From: Heyndrickxia acidiproducens DSM 23148
GTDB taxonomy: Bacteria > Bacillota > Bacilli > Bacillales > Bacillaceae_C
Direction: 5' to 3'
Length of the DNA: 52,026 nt
Assembly: GCF_000374345.1 (NCBI RefSeq)
Contig: NZ_KB893995.1
Span: 1 to 52,026, forward strand
Under the pieces are notes generated by a model that was not told the DNA's origin, searched no databases, and worked only from the letters and a program-made list of their open reading frames with translations. The position numbers and the translations under genes were made by a program. Of the stretch, positions 8,080 through 15,396 are shown in pieces (positions within the stretch are counted from its first letter, which is position 1; every line of letters begins with the position of its first letter).

Positions 8080-8151
8080 ATGAGAAGGATGGTTAACCGT
8101 TATGGATCTATCAAACTGAATATGGACGCAACCTTCGTAATCGCGGCCTGA
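8080..8151 (+). CDS. BmrB-like leader peptide (23 residues)
   Basis: ATG at 8080 is preceded by a perfect AAAGGAGG 9 bases upstream. The 23-codon product begins MRRMVNRYGSIKLNMD and ends ATFVIAA. The frame can be extended upstream to 7960, but that would run through the promoter, so the short form is right. It sits between a strong promoter and an intrinsic terminator, in front of an ABC exporter equivalent to B. subtilis BmrC-BmrD. There the bmrB (yheJ) leader reading frame mediates translation-dependent attenuation in response to ribosome-targeting antibiotics. The B. subtilis leader peptide is longer, so equivalence is by position and logic. ACGCAACCT (8126-8134) within the last codons can pair with AGGTTGCGT (8068-8076) at the peptide's own ribosome binding site. 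Confidence 0.8.
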   Translation: MRRMVNRYGSIKLNMDATFVIAA

Positions 8152-8170
8152 AATGATGGCAGGAGTCTAA

Positions 8171-8191
8171 CGCAGGTTGCTAAAGCCTGCG
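8171..8191 (+). promoter_or_regulatory. Hairpin of the bmr leader, candidate switching element
   Basis: CGCAGG (8171-8176) pairs with CCTGCG (8186-8191). AGGTTGC (8174-8180) in the same element can instead pair with GCAACCT (8128-8134) inside the leader peptide gene. Mutually exclusive pairings of this kind are expected in an attenuator. Confidence 0.55.
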
Positions 8192-8202
8192 CAATTATTG
8201 TG

Positions 8203-8246
8203 AAGCATAGTATTGCTCCCATAAAGAGCGTATACTGTGCTTTTTT
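8203..8246 (+). terminator. Intrinsic terminator inside the bmr leader (attenuator)
   Basis: Left arm AAGCATAGTATTGCTC (8203-8218) pairs with GAGCGTATACTGTGCTT (8226-8242), with one bulge and G-U pairs, and runs into six T residues (8241-8246). It lies about 140 bases upstream of bmrC, so bmrCD transcription must read through it. Confidence 0.85.
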
Positions 8247-8389
8247 GCGTTTTGGGGATGGCAGCTGATCCCGCTGTTTTGATATCACTTATAAAAGAGA
8301 GGAAGAGATGAGATGCAAAGACAGGTGCGGCAACCGCATGTTGCGGAGAAGGAAAGTGGTTAGTACAGCAGGGAGAGGAGGACGATGTT

Positions 8390-10147
8390 TTGTTAAGTGT
8401 ATTAGGAAAATTGGGCTGGTTTTTTAAAGCGTATTGGAAAAGATATACAATTGCCGTTCTGGCGCTTGGCATTGTTAATTTATTGGAAATCATTCCGCCG
8501 ATGATTGTCGGTAAAACGATTGATAAAATTTTTACAGGGGACCTGACTGCACAAACCTTAACCGCTTATCTCACGGCTATGTTTACAGTCGCCATTCTTC
8601 TCTATGGATTTACCTATATTTGGCAATACAATTTGTTTGGCGGGGCGTTTATTATTGAAAAAATACTGCGTTCCCGGCTGATGAGCCATTTTCTGAAAAT
8701 GGCGCCGCCGTTTTTTGAGCATAACCGGACCGGGGATTTAATGGCGCGTGCGACAAATGATTTGCGGGCGGTTTCGCAAACGGCCGGCTTCGGAATTCTA
8801 ACGCTGGTTGACTCAACGATGTATATGCTGACGATTATCGTGACGATGGGGTTTCTCGTTTCGTGGAAATTAACGCTCGCAGCCATCCTGCCGCTGCCGG
8901 TTTTGGCGTTCGGTATTAAGGTGCTGGGCAAAAAAATCCATGAACGATATACTGTTGCACAGGATGCATTCGGCGATTTAAATGATCGTGTACTTGAATC
9001 AGTTGCCGGTGTCCGCGTCATCCGTGCCTATAACCAGGAAAAAGCCGACCAATCGAGATTCCGCGCAATGACGGAAGATGTGTACGAAAAAAATATTGCG
9101 GTAGAAAAGATTGATGCGTTTTTTAGCCCGTTGACGAAAATTATCACGGGTCTAAGTTATACGATCGGCCTCGCATACGGGACTTATTTGGTTTTCCAGC
9201 AAAGCATTACACTGGGGAATTTGGTTTCATTTAATGTCTACCTGGGGATGCTGACGTGGCCGATGTTCGCCATCGGGGAGTTGATCAATGTCATGCAACG
9301 CGGCAATGCCTCCTTAGACCGGGTCCAGAACACTTTGGATGTGGAAGAAGATGTAAAAGATCCGCCAGCCCCGAACATGGTTGCCCGGCCGGACACGATT
9401 GATTTTCGCGGGCTGTCATTCCAATATCCGCGTTCGAATCATCTCAATCTGCAACATATTGATTTGCAAATTCGTAAAGGGGATACGATCGGGATCGTCG
9501 GGAAGACAGGGAGCGGGAAGACGACGCTGATTAAACAGCTGCTGCGCGAATATCCGCTCGGGGACGGGGCGCTGGAAATTTCCGGTGCAAGAATAGAAAC
9601 GCTTGAAAAAGACCGTGTCCTCAGTTGGATCGGATATGTCCCGCAAGATCATGTGCTGTTTTCGCGGACGGTAAAAGAAAATATTCTGTTCGGTGCAGAT
9701 ACAGCGACAGATGAGGAACTGGCACATGCCATCCGTCTTGCTGCATTAGAGAAAGACATTGAGATGTTGCCGGAGGGGCTTGACACCCTTGTCGGCGAAA
9801 AAGGGGTGGCACTCTCAGGCGGCCAGAAACAGCGGATTTCGATTGCCCGTGCCTTATTAAATGATCCGGAAATTTTAATTCTGGATGACGCCTTATCGGC
9901 AGTTGATGCGAAAACAGAAGCTGTCATTATTGCGAATATCCGCAACGAACGTCATCATAAAACGACGATCATTGCGACCCACCGTTTGTCAGCTGTTGAA
10001 CATGCCCGGTGGATCGTGGTGCTCGATGAAGGAAAAATCATTGAAGCCGGCACACATGAAGCGCTTCTTGCACGCCACGGCTGGTATTATGAACAATTTC
10101 TCCGCCAGCAGCTGCAACCCCCTGAGCATGAGGAGGTGAGGGCATAA
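8390..10147 (+). CDS. bmrC: Multidrug ABC exporter half, BmrC (YheI) type
   Basis: A 585-residue fusion of a six-helix membrane domain (about 1-310) and an ATPase domain. It forms a heterodimer with the next gene product; B. subtilis BmrC is also 585 residues and very similar (start 'KLGWFFKAYW'). Walker A GKTGSGKTT, signature LSGGQKQR, H-loop ATHRLSA are present. Walker B reads ILILDDALSAVD, with Asp where the catalytic Glu normally stands, as expected for the degenerate site of heterodimeric exporters. The start is TTG at 8390: the ATG at 8385 is out of frame and closes after three codons. GGAGAGGAGGA precedes. It exports drugs from the cytoplasm; expression probably depends on the upstream leader. 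Confidence 0.93.
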   Translation: MLSVLGKLGWFFKAYWKRYTIAVLALGIVNLLEIIPPMIVGKTIDKIFTGDLTAQTLTAYLTAMFTVAILLYGFTYIWQYNLFGGAFIIEKILRSRLMSHFLKMAPPFFEHNRTGDLMARATNDLRAVSQTAGFGILTLVDSTMYMLTIIVTMGFLVSWKLTLAAILPLPVLAFGIKVLGKKIHERYTVAQDAFGDLNDRVLESVAGVRVIRAYNQEKADQSRFRAMTEDVYEKNIAVEKIDAFFSPLTKIITGLSYTIGLAYGTYLVFQQSITLGNLVSFNVYLGMLTWPMFAIGELINVMQRGNASLDRVQNTLDVEEDVKDPPAPNMVARPDTIDFRGLSFQYPRSNHLNLQHIDLQIRKGDTIGIVGKTGSGKTTLIKQLLREYPLGDGALEISGARIETLEKDRVLSWIGYVPQDHVLFSRTVKENILFGADTATDEELAHAIRLAALEKDIEMLPEGLDTLVGEKGVALSGGQKQRISIARALLNDPEILILDDALSAVDAKTEAVIIANIRNERHHKTTIIATHRLSAVEHARWIVVLDEGKIIEAGTHEALLARHGWYYEQFLRQQLQPPEHEEVRA

Positions 10148-12162
10148 TGGTCGCAAAACGATTGATTCAATACGCCCTTCAATTTAAGGGCATTCTCTTT
10201 ACAGCGCTGGCTGCTTTGGTGCTTGCAGTTGCAGCCGACGTGATAAGCCCGCTTATTGCTAAAAATTTGATTGACCAGCACATTTTAGGGATTGAGAACG
10301 AGTGGGTGCAGACGGAACATCCAGCCCGGGCTGTGGTTTATCAGGGGCATTATTATAAAAGGGCTGCTTATGCCGGAGCTGAAGAGAAAAGCGGGAAAAA
10401 AGTTTCGATCGTACAAGTAGACAAACACTTCTACTTTGTGGACGGTTTAGCGGCAAAGGATGGGGAACGATCCGTAAAGAACGGCCGGCTTTTCGTGACG
10501 CTGAAAGGAAAAACTGCAAGTTATGAAGCTGAACGTTTATCGGCTGCTGAAGTACTCCGCTTTTACCAGCCGGAGGTGCCTTATATTGTTAAACTGCTGC
10601 TGGTATATTTCGGCTTATTTGTTATTGCAGGGATCGCCCAGTTCGGACAGTATTTTTATTTGCAAAAGGCGGCCAATCGCATTATCCAGAAAATGCGCAA
10701 TGATGTGTTCGCCCATTTGCAAAAACTGCCGATCCAGTATTTTGATAATCTTCCGGCCGGGAAAGTCGTATCACGGATCACAAATGATACAGAGGCTATT
10801 CATGAACTGTATGTGGCGGTACTGTCAAACTTTTTCAGCGGGTTCTTTTATATCATCGGCATCTATATTGCCATGTTTTTGCTCGATGTAAAATTGGCGC
10901 TGATCTGTTTGCTTCTGATTCCGATTTTGCTGGTTTGGATGCGGATTTACAGAAAATACGCCCAAAAATACAATCATATGATCCGTTCCAAAGTCAGCGA
11001 ACTGAATGCAATGATCAATGAATCAATTCAGGGTATGCCGATTATCCAGGCATTCCGGCGTGAAAAACAAACGCGTGAAGAGTTTGAGGCGCTGAATGAA
11101 ACACATTTCCGTTACCAAAATAAACTGCTGACGCTGAATTCTTTATCATCCCATAATATAACCGGCATTTTAAAGAATTTAATCCTCGTTGCGTTTATCT
11201 GGTATTTCGGGCACGGCACACAGGGGCTCGGGGCCGGCCTGACGGTTGGTCTCCTGTACGCTTATGTCGATTATATTAACCGCCTGTTTAATCCGATCAA
11301 TAATATTGTCAACCAGTTCAGCAATTTGGAGCAGGCATTGGTTGCCGGCGAACGTGTCTTTAGACTGCTCGATGAAAAAGGCGAAGATGTGAGCAGTGAA
11401 ACAATGCCGCGCTATCAAGGGCATGTGGTTTTTGACCATGTCTATTTCGGTTATAAAGAAAACGAATATGTGCTGAAAGATATCGATTTTGAAGCAAAAC
11501 CGGGTGAAACGGTGGCACTTGTCGGCCATACCGGTTCCGGAAAAAGTTCAATTATGAATGTGCTGTTCCGTTTTTATGACTGCAGCAAAGGCGAGGTCCG
11601 GATTGACGGGATCAATATCCACGACCTTCCGCGCCAGACCGTGCGTGACCATATGGCGATTGTGCTCCAGGATCCGTATTTGTTTACTGGTACCATTTAT
11701 TCAAACGTCAGCCTAAACGATCCGCGGATTACAAGGGAAAAAGCGGCAGCAGTTTTAAAAGCAGTTGGTGCCGATCAAGTGCTCGCGAATTTGGAAAAGG
11801 GGCTGGATGAACCGGTCATTGAAAAAGGGAGCACCCTTTCATCGGGGCAGCGCCAGTTGATTTCATTTGCGCGCGCTCTTGCATTTGACCCTGCGATTTT
11901 AATTTTGGATGAAGCGACCTCCAATATCGATACGGAGACGGAAAGCTTGATCCAGAATGCGATGGACGTCTTGAAAAAAGGCAGAACCACATTTGTGATT
12001 GCCCACCGCCTTTCCACGATTAAAAATGCGGACCAGATTCTTGTACTGGACCGCGGCCGCATCGTTGAACAAGGGGATCACGACACGCTGATGGCCCGAA
12101 AAGGCAAGTATTACCAAATGTATCAGATGCAGCACGGCAGCCTGGCGGGGGAAGCCGGATAA
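10147..12162 (+). CDS. bmrD: Multidrug ABC exporter half, BmrD (YheH) type
   Basis: A 671-residue ABC half-transporter whose ATG overlaps the last base of the bmrC stop (TAATG), indicating translational coupling. After the first helix there is an extra domain of about 100 residues (about 45-145), facing outside in BmrD. The ATPase domain has Walker A GHTGSGKSS, a signature LSSGQRQL (not LSGGQ), Walker B ILILDEATSNID with the catalytic Glu, and the switch histidine in IAHRLST. It therefore supplies the catalytic glutamate that BmrC lacks. Length and features match B. subtilis BmrD (673 residues), exporter of several drugs, induced by protein-synthesis inhibitors. Confidence 0.93.
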   Translation: MVAKRLIQYALQFKGILFTALAALVLAVAADVISPLIAKNLIDQHILGIENEWVQTEHPARAVVYQGHYYKRAAYAGAEEKSGKKVSIVQVDKHFYFVDGLAAKDGERSVKNGRLFVTLKGKTASYEAERLSAAEVLRFYQPEVPYIVKLLLVYFGLFVIAGIAQFGQYFYLQKAANRIIQKMRNDVFAHLQKLPIQYFDNLPAGKVVSRITNDTEAIHELYVAVLSNFFSGFFYIIGIYIAMFLLDVKLALICLLLIPILLVWMRIYRKYAQKYNHMIRSKVSELNAMINESIQGMPIIQAFRREKQTREEFEALNETHFRYQNKLLTLNSLSSHNITGILKNLILVAFIWYFGHGTQGLGAGLTVGLLYAYVDYINRLFNPINNIVNQFSNLEQALVAGERVFRLLDEKGEDVSSETMPRYQGHVVFDHVYFGYKENEYVLKDIDFEAKPGETVALVGHTGSGKSSIMNVLFRFYDCSKGEVRIDGINIHDLPRQTVRDHMAIVLQDPYLFTGTIYSNVSLNDPRITREKAAAVLKAVGADQVLANLEKGLDEPVIEKGSTLSSGQRQLISFARALAFDPAILILDEATSNIDTETESLIQNAMDVLKKGRTTFVIAHRLSTIKNADQILVLDRGRIVEQGDHDTLMARKGKYYQMYQMQHGSLAGEAG

Positions 12163-12169
12163 GAAATAT

Positions 12170-12217
12170 AAGGGACTTTCCTGATGATTCGTAATGAACA
12201 TTGGGAAAGCCTTTTTT
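12170..12217 (+). terminator. Terminator of the bmr operon
   Basis: AGGGACTTTCC (12171-12181) pairs imperfectly with GGGAAAGCC (12203-12211), followed by six T. The loop is about 20 bases. Confidence 0.6.
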
Positions 12218-12295
12218 GTATGGATGGAGTTTTAACGGGTCATTTGAGAAAAAACAGCTTGCCGGTAATGAAGGGAATGAAATTGTCATTTTTAG

Positions 12296-12397
12296 ACCGG
12301 ATGAACGCTATCTTGGGAGAATTGGGGGAGAAATGCAGTTCATAAGCCGGATGAACGCGATCTCAAGCAAAAAAAAGGAGAGAGCTGCAGTTCATAG
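12296..12397. repeat. Two tandem copies of a ~50-bp intergenic repeat
   Basis: CCGGATGAACGCTATCT (from 12297) recurs as CCGGATGAACGCGATCT (from 12347). Each is followed after 12-15 bases by GGAGAAATGCAGTTCATA or GGAGAGAGCTGCAGTTCATA. GTTCAT and ATGAAC around the junction (12338-12355) are inverted copies. The 12163-12506 stretch has no gene. Confidence 0.65.
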
Positions 12398-12506
12398 GCC
12401 GATATGAAATAAGTATTCTAAGATATTTTTGGTTTGTTCTTCAATCATTTTTGTTAAAATAAAGGGTAGAGAAAAGCGTAATCTGATAAAAAAGGGAAGT
12501 GATCGT

Positions 12507-13256
12507 TTGGCCATCTTAGATGAAGATGACAGTTATGTGATTCAGGAACTGAGCCACAGTTTAAGCGCTGCAAAGTATCCGGTCGTTTTTACAGGTGCCG
12601 GGATGTCCACCGAAAGCGGATTGCCTGATTTTCGGTCATCGAGTAAAGGCTTATGGAAAAAAGTCCATCCGGATACTGTCGCGAGCGTTTCAGCGATGAA
12701 TGAGAATGTGCAAAGCTTTATTGACTTTTATTACAACCGCATGAAGAACCAACAGCAGGCCGGGCCGAATACAGGCCACAAAATTCTTGCTGATTGGGAA
12801 CAACGGGGCTTGCTCAGCTCGATTATCACTCAAAATGTGGATGGCTTGCACCAGGAAGCCGGCAATGAAAATGTCATTGAACTGCATGGCACGCTGAGAA
12901 AATGCCATTGCAACCGCTGCGGCACCGTTTATCCGGATACGTTATTTCTTGAAGGGAATTACAAATGCCCGTGCGGCGGATTGATCCGGCCGTCAGTCGT
13001 GTTATTTGGTGAAAGCCTGCCAGTCGATGCTTTTTACCAGGCAAGTGATGAAGCTGAAAAATCGGACTTGTTTATTGTTCTCGGGTCCTCGCTCTCAGTT
13101 TCACCAGCCAACCAGTTCCCGTTAGAAGCAAAGAGAAATGGGGCAAAGCTGGTGATTGTTAATATGGAGCCAACCGAAATGGATGATGCCGCGGATTTAA
13201 TCGTGAGGGATTGGAAAATCGGGGAGCTGCTGGAAATGGTGAACCGGTTTATATAA
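12507..13256 (+). CDS. Sir2-family NAD-dependent protein deacylase
   Basis: The frame is open to 12429, but AAGGGAAGTG lies 6 bases before the TTG at 12507, giving the usual 249-residue sirtuin. NAD-binding motifs are GAGMSTESGLPDFRS (residues about 31-45) and TQNVDGLH; the catalytic histidine is in IELHG. A zinc site is formed by C-x2-C (CHCNRC) and C-x-C (KCPCGG). The enzyme removes acetyl or other acyl groups from lysines, using NAD and giving O-acyl-ADP-ribose and nicotinamide. B. subtilis SrtN is the functional counterpart, but the substrate here is unknown. It is monocistronic, with a strong bidirectional terminator behind it. Confidence 0.92.
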   Translation: MAILDEDDSYVIQELSHSLSAAKYPVVFTGAGMSTESGLPDFRSSSKGLWKKVHPDTVASVSAMNENVQSFIDFYYNRMKNQQQAGPNTGHKILADWEQRGLLSSIITQNVDGLHQEAGNENVIELHGTLRKCHCNRCGTVYPDTLFLEGNYKCPCGGLIRPSVVLFGESLPVDAFYQASDEAEKSDLFIVLGSSLSVSPANQFPLEAKRNGAKLVIVNMEPTEMDDAADLIVRDWKIGELLEMVNRFI

Positions 13257-13271
13257 AAAAAGATAGGATAG

Positions 13272-13312
13272 AAGCCTGCCCCGCACACTCATTGGTGAGG
13301 GGCAGGCTTTTA
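13272..13312. terminator. Bidirectional terminator between the sirtuin and symporter genes
   Basis: GCCTGCCCC (13274-13282) and GGGGCAGGC (13299-13307) are perfectly complementary. TTTTATATTT follows on the plus strand, and TTCTATCC follows on the minus strand. Confidence 0.85.
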
Positions 13313-13315
13313 TAT

Positions 13316-14845
13316 TTACTCTTTGTAGCCGGTATTCGCTTTCACGGATACTTCAGCAAACCGCTTTGCATCCTGCTTATTCGATGCCACTGTGCCGATA
13401 TATGCCCCGATGAAACCGAGCGGAACGGAGATGATCGCCGGGTTTGTCAGCGTGATCAATGGCGTGCCAACAAAAATTGCAGCCCCTTCAATCGGTGAAA
13501 ATACATTCGGGCTGATGGCAACCAAAACGAGCGAAGAAATTAATCCGCATAGCATACCGGTGATGGCGCCTGCAGTATTAAATTTTTTCCAATAAATCGT
13601 ACAGATGATTACCGGCAGATTTGCACTTGCTGCCACGCAGAATGCCAGTGAGACAAGAAATGCAACATTCATTTTTTGTGCAAATAAGGCCAATAGAATT
13701 GAGAACACTGCAACGCCGATTGAAGCGTAACGCGCTGCAACGATTTGCTGTTTCTCGGTTACCTGGCCTTTCTTCATGATCTGGCCGTAAATGTCGTGGG
13801 CGAATGCCGATGCGCCGGAAAGCACAAGCCCGGCAACCACTGCAAGAATTGTCGCAAATGCAACCGCAGACACAAAGGACATCAGGAAATCGCCGCCGAG
13901 CGCTCCTGCTAAAAGCGGCGCCGCCATATTGCCGGCAGCATTTGCGGCCACAATTTTTTCATTGCCGACAAAAGCAGCCGCTCCAAATCCAAGAAAAATC
14001 GTTAAAATGTAAAAGATGCCAATGACCCATGTCGCGGTGACAACGGAAGACCTGGCTGTTTTTGCGTCTTTGACTGTGAAAAAGCGCATTAAGATATGGG
14101 GCAGGCCGGCTGTACCAAGCACCAAAGCCAGCATAAGCGAGATCGTGTCGACCGGGTTTGTATATTTAACACCCGGATTCAAATAATCTGTTCCCAATGA
14201 TGTAGCCGTTTTCACTTCATGGAACATTTGAAGAATATTAAATTGAAATTTTGCGAGCACGAGAAAGGAAATGACAACTGTTCCAACCATCAGCAGCATC
14301 GCTTTAATGATCTGCACCCAGCTTGTTGCGGTCATACCGCCGAACAGCACATAAATTGTCATCATTATACCGACAATGAGAACCGCCGCCCAATAAGGCA
14401 GCCCAAATAGCAATTGGATCAGCGCCCCGGCGCCGACAAGCTGTGCAATCATATAGAAAATTACGATCGTAATCGTATTGACGGCCGCGACTCCGCGTAC
14501 TTTTTTGGCATCAAAGCGGGCATTGATCATATCCGCCAGTGTGTATTTTCCCAAATTCCGTAACGGTTCTGCAACAATAAATAAGACAACGAGATACGCA
14601 ACGAGATAGCCAATACTGTAAAAGAAACCGTCAAAACCGCTTAAAGCGATCATCCCGGCAATGCCAAGGAAAGATGCGGCAGACAAATAGTCACCTGCGA
14701 TTGCCAAGCCGTTCTGCCAGCCGCTTAAGTCCCCGCCGGCGGTATAAAATTCATTTGCGGTTTTCGTCCGTTTTGCCGCATAGTAAGTGATCACCAGGGT
14801 CAGGGCAACAATGGATAAAAATAAAATGATAACGGTTACATTCAT
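13316..14845 (-). CDS. Sodium:solute symporter of the acetate type (ActP/YwcA)
   Basis: A 509-residue transporter with about 13 hydrophobic segments. It belongs to the SSS family: EFYTAGGDLSGWQNGLAIAGDYLSAASFLG at residues about 32-61 is the typical N-terminal motif of ActP-like monocarboxylate symporters. The remaining family hallmarks (GGMTATSWVQIIKA) are present. It overlaps the preceding DUF485 gene by 4 bases (ATGA), the same pairing as YjcH-ActP of E. coli and YwcB-YwcA of B. subtilis. Likely substrates are acetate or related short acids, inferred from the family. The terminator at 13272-13312 ends the operon. Confidence 0.9.
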   Translation of the reverse strand: MNVTVIILFLSIVALTLVITYYAAKRTKTANEFYTAGGDLSGWQNGLAIAGDYLSAASFLGIAGMIALSGFDGFFYSIGYLVAYLVVLFIVAEPLRNLGKYTLADMINARFDAKKVRGVAAVNTITIVIFYMIAQLVGAGALIQLLFGLPYWAAVLIVGIMMTIYVLFGGMTATSWVQIIKAMLLMVGTVVISFLVLAKFQFNILQMFHEVKTATSLGTDYLNPGVKYTNPVDTISLMLALVLGTAGLPHILMRFFTVKDAKTARSSVVTATWVIGIFYILTIFLGFGAAAFVGNEKIVAANAAGNMAAPLLAGALGGDFLMSFVSAVAFATILAVVAGLVLSGASAFAHDIYGQIMKKGQVTEKQQIVAARYASIGVAVFSILLALFAQKMNVAFLVSLAFCVAASANLPVIICTIYWKKFNTAGAITGMLCGLISSLVLVAISPNVFSPIEGAAIFVGTPLITLTNPAIISVPLGFIGAYIGTVASNKQDAKRFAEVSVKANTGYKE

Positions 14846-15183
14846 ATGGCTTTTTCTCCCTTTTGGGCATGTTCATCCAATACCTTTTGAGCCATCCTGT
14901 CAAAGAAGACTGCTTTATTAACATACATGGTACACAAAACCCAGGTCATGATAAATTGGAGGAAAGCAAATACCCAGGCCCAGGTAATATCCCCGGCGAA
15001 CGGCTGGTTTAACACTTTTGAATACGAAGTTAACACCGGCAGTGCGAAATAAAAAACTAGGAAGAAAACAGTAAGCGGTACAATGAATCTTTTCTTGGCG
15101 GCCATCAGTCTTTGAAATCCGGTGCTTGCGGCGATTTTCTCAAAATCAGGATTTGGTGAATGATTGTGCACCATTTTTTCCAC
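14842..15183 (-). CDS. DUF485 membrane protein, partner of the symporter (YwcB/YjcH type)
   Basis: The frame extends to 15222, but GAAGGAG sits 8 bases before the GTG at 15183, giving 113 residues. The family signature is clear: a cytoplasmic start with FEKIAASTGFQRLMAAKKRF, a first helix IVPLTVFFLVFYFALPVL, a loop, then a second helix with WAWVFAFLQFIMTWVLCTMY, and a polar tail. DUF485 proteins are found almost always next to acetate-type symporters; their role is not established, possibly an accessory subunit. Co-transcribed and translationally coupled with the symporter. Confidence 0.88.
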   Translation of the reverse strand: MEKMVHNHSPNPDFEKIAASTGFQRLMAAKKRFIVPLTVFFLVFYFALPVLTSYSKVLNQPFAGDITWAWVFAFLQFIMTWVLCTMYVNKAVFFDRMAQKVLDEHAQKGEKAI

Positions 15184-15320
15184 AAAAACCACTCCTTCAA
15201 CCATGTATTTTTTCTCCTTCATCGTACTGGATTGTTCACAATTTTGTCAATATTATTGTTAGATAATTCTAAAAATGTGCCTGAAAAGAAAAATGGTTTA
15301 GAAATAGAATGATATGTGAA

Positions 15321-15334
15321 ATAAAGCGTATGCA
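15321..15334 (+). promoter_or_regulatory. Weak candidate catabolite-responsive element
   Basis: ATAAAGCGTATGCA matches 11 of 14 positions of the CcpA cre consensus (TGWAARCGYTWNCW), including the central CG. It lies between the divergent symporter and alpha-galactosidase genes, both plausible CcpA targets. The mismatches at the first TG make it uncertain. Confidence 0.3.
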
Positions 15335-15396
15335 TGTAAATTTAACGAAAACAGGCACATACAATAGAAAGGAAGAAAACGAAAGAGGTGTGTATC

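Noticed and set aside
7960..8151. 63-codon version of the bmr leader frame
   Set aside because: Its first 40 codons run through the consensus promoter; only the last 23 codons are downstream of the transcription start and have AAAGGAGG.
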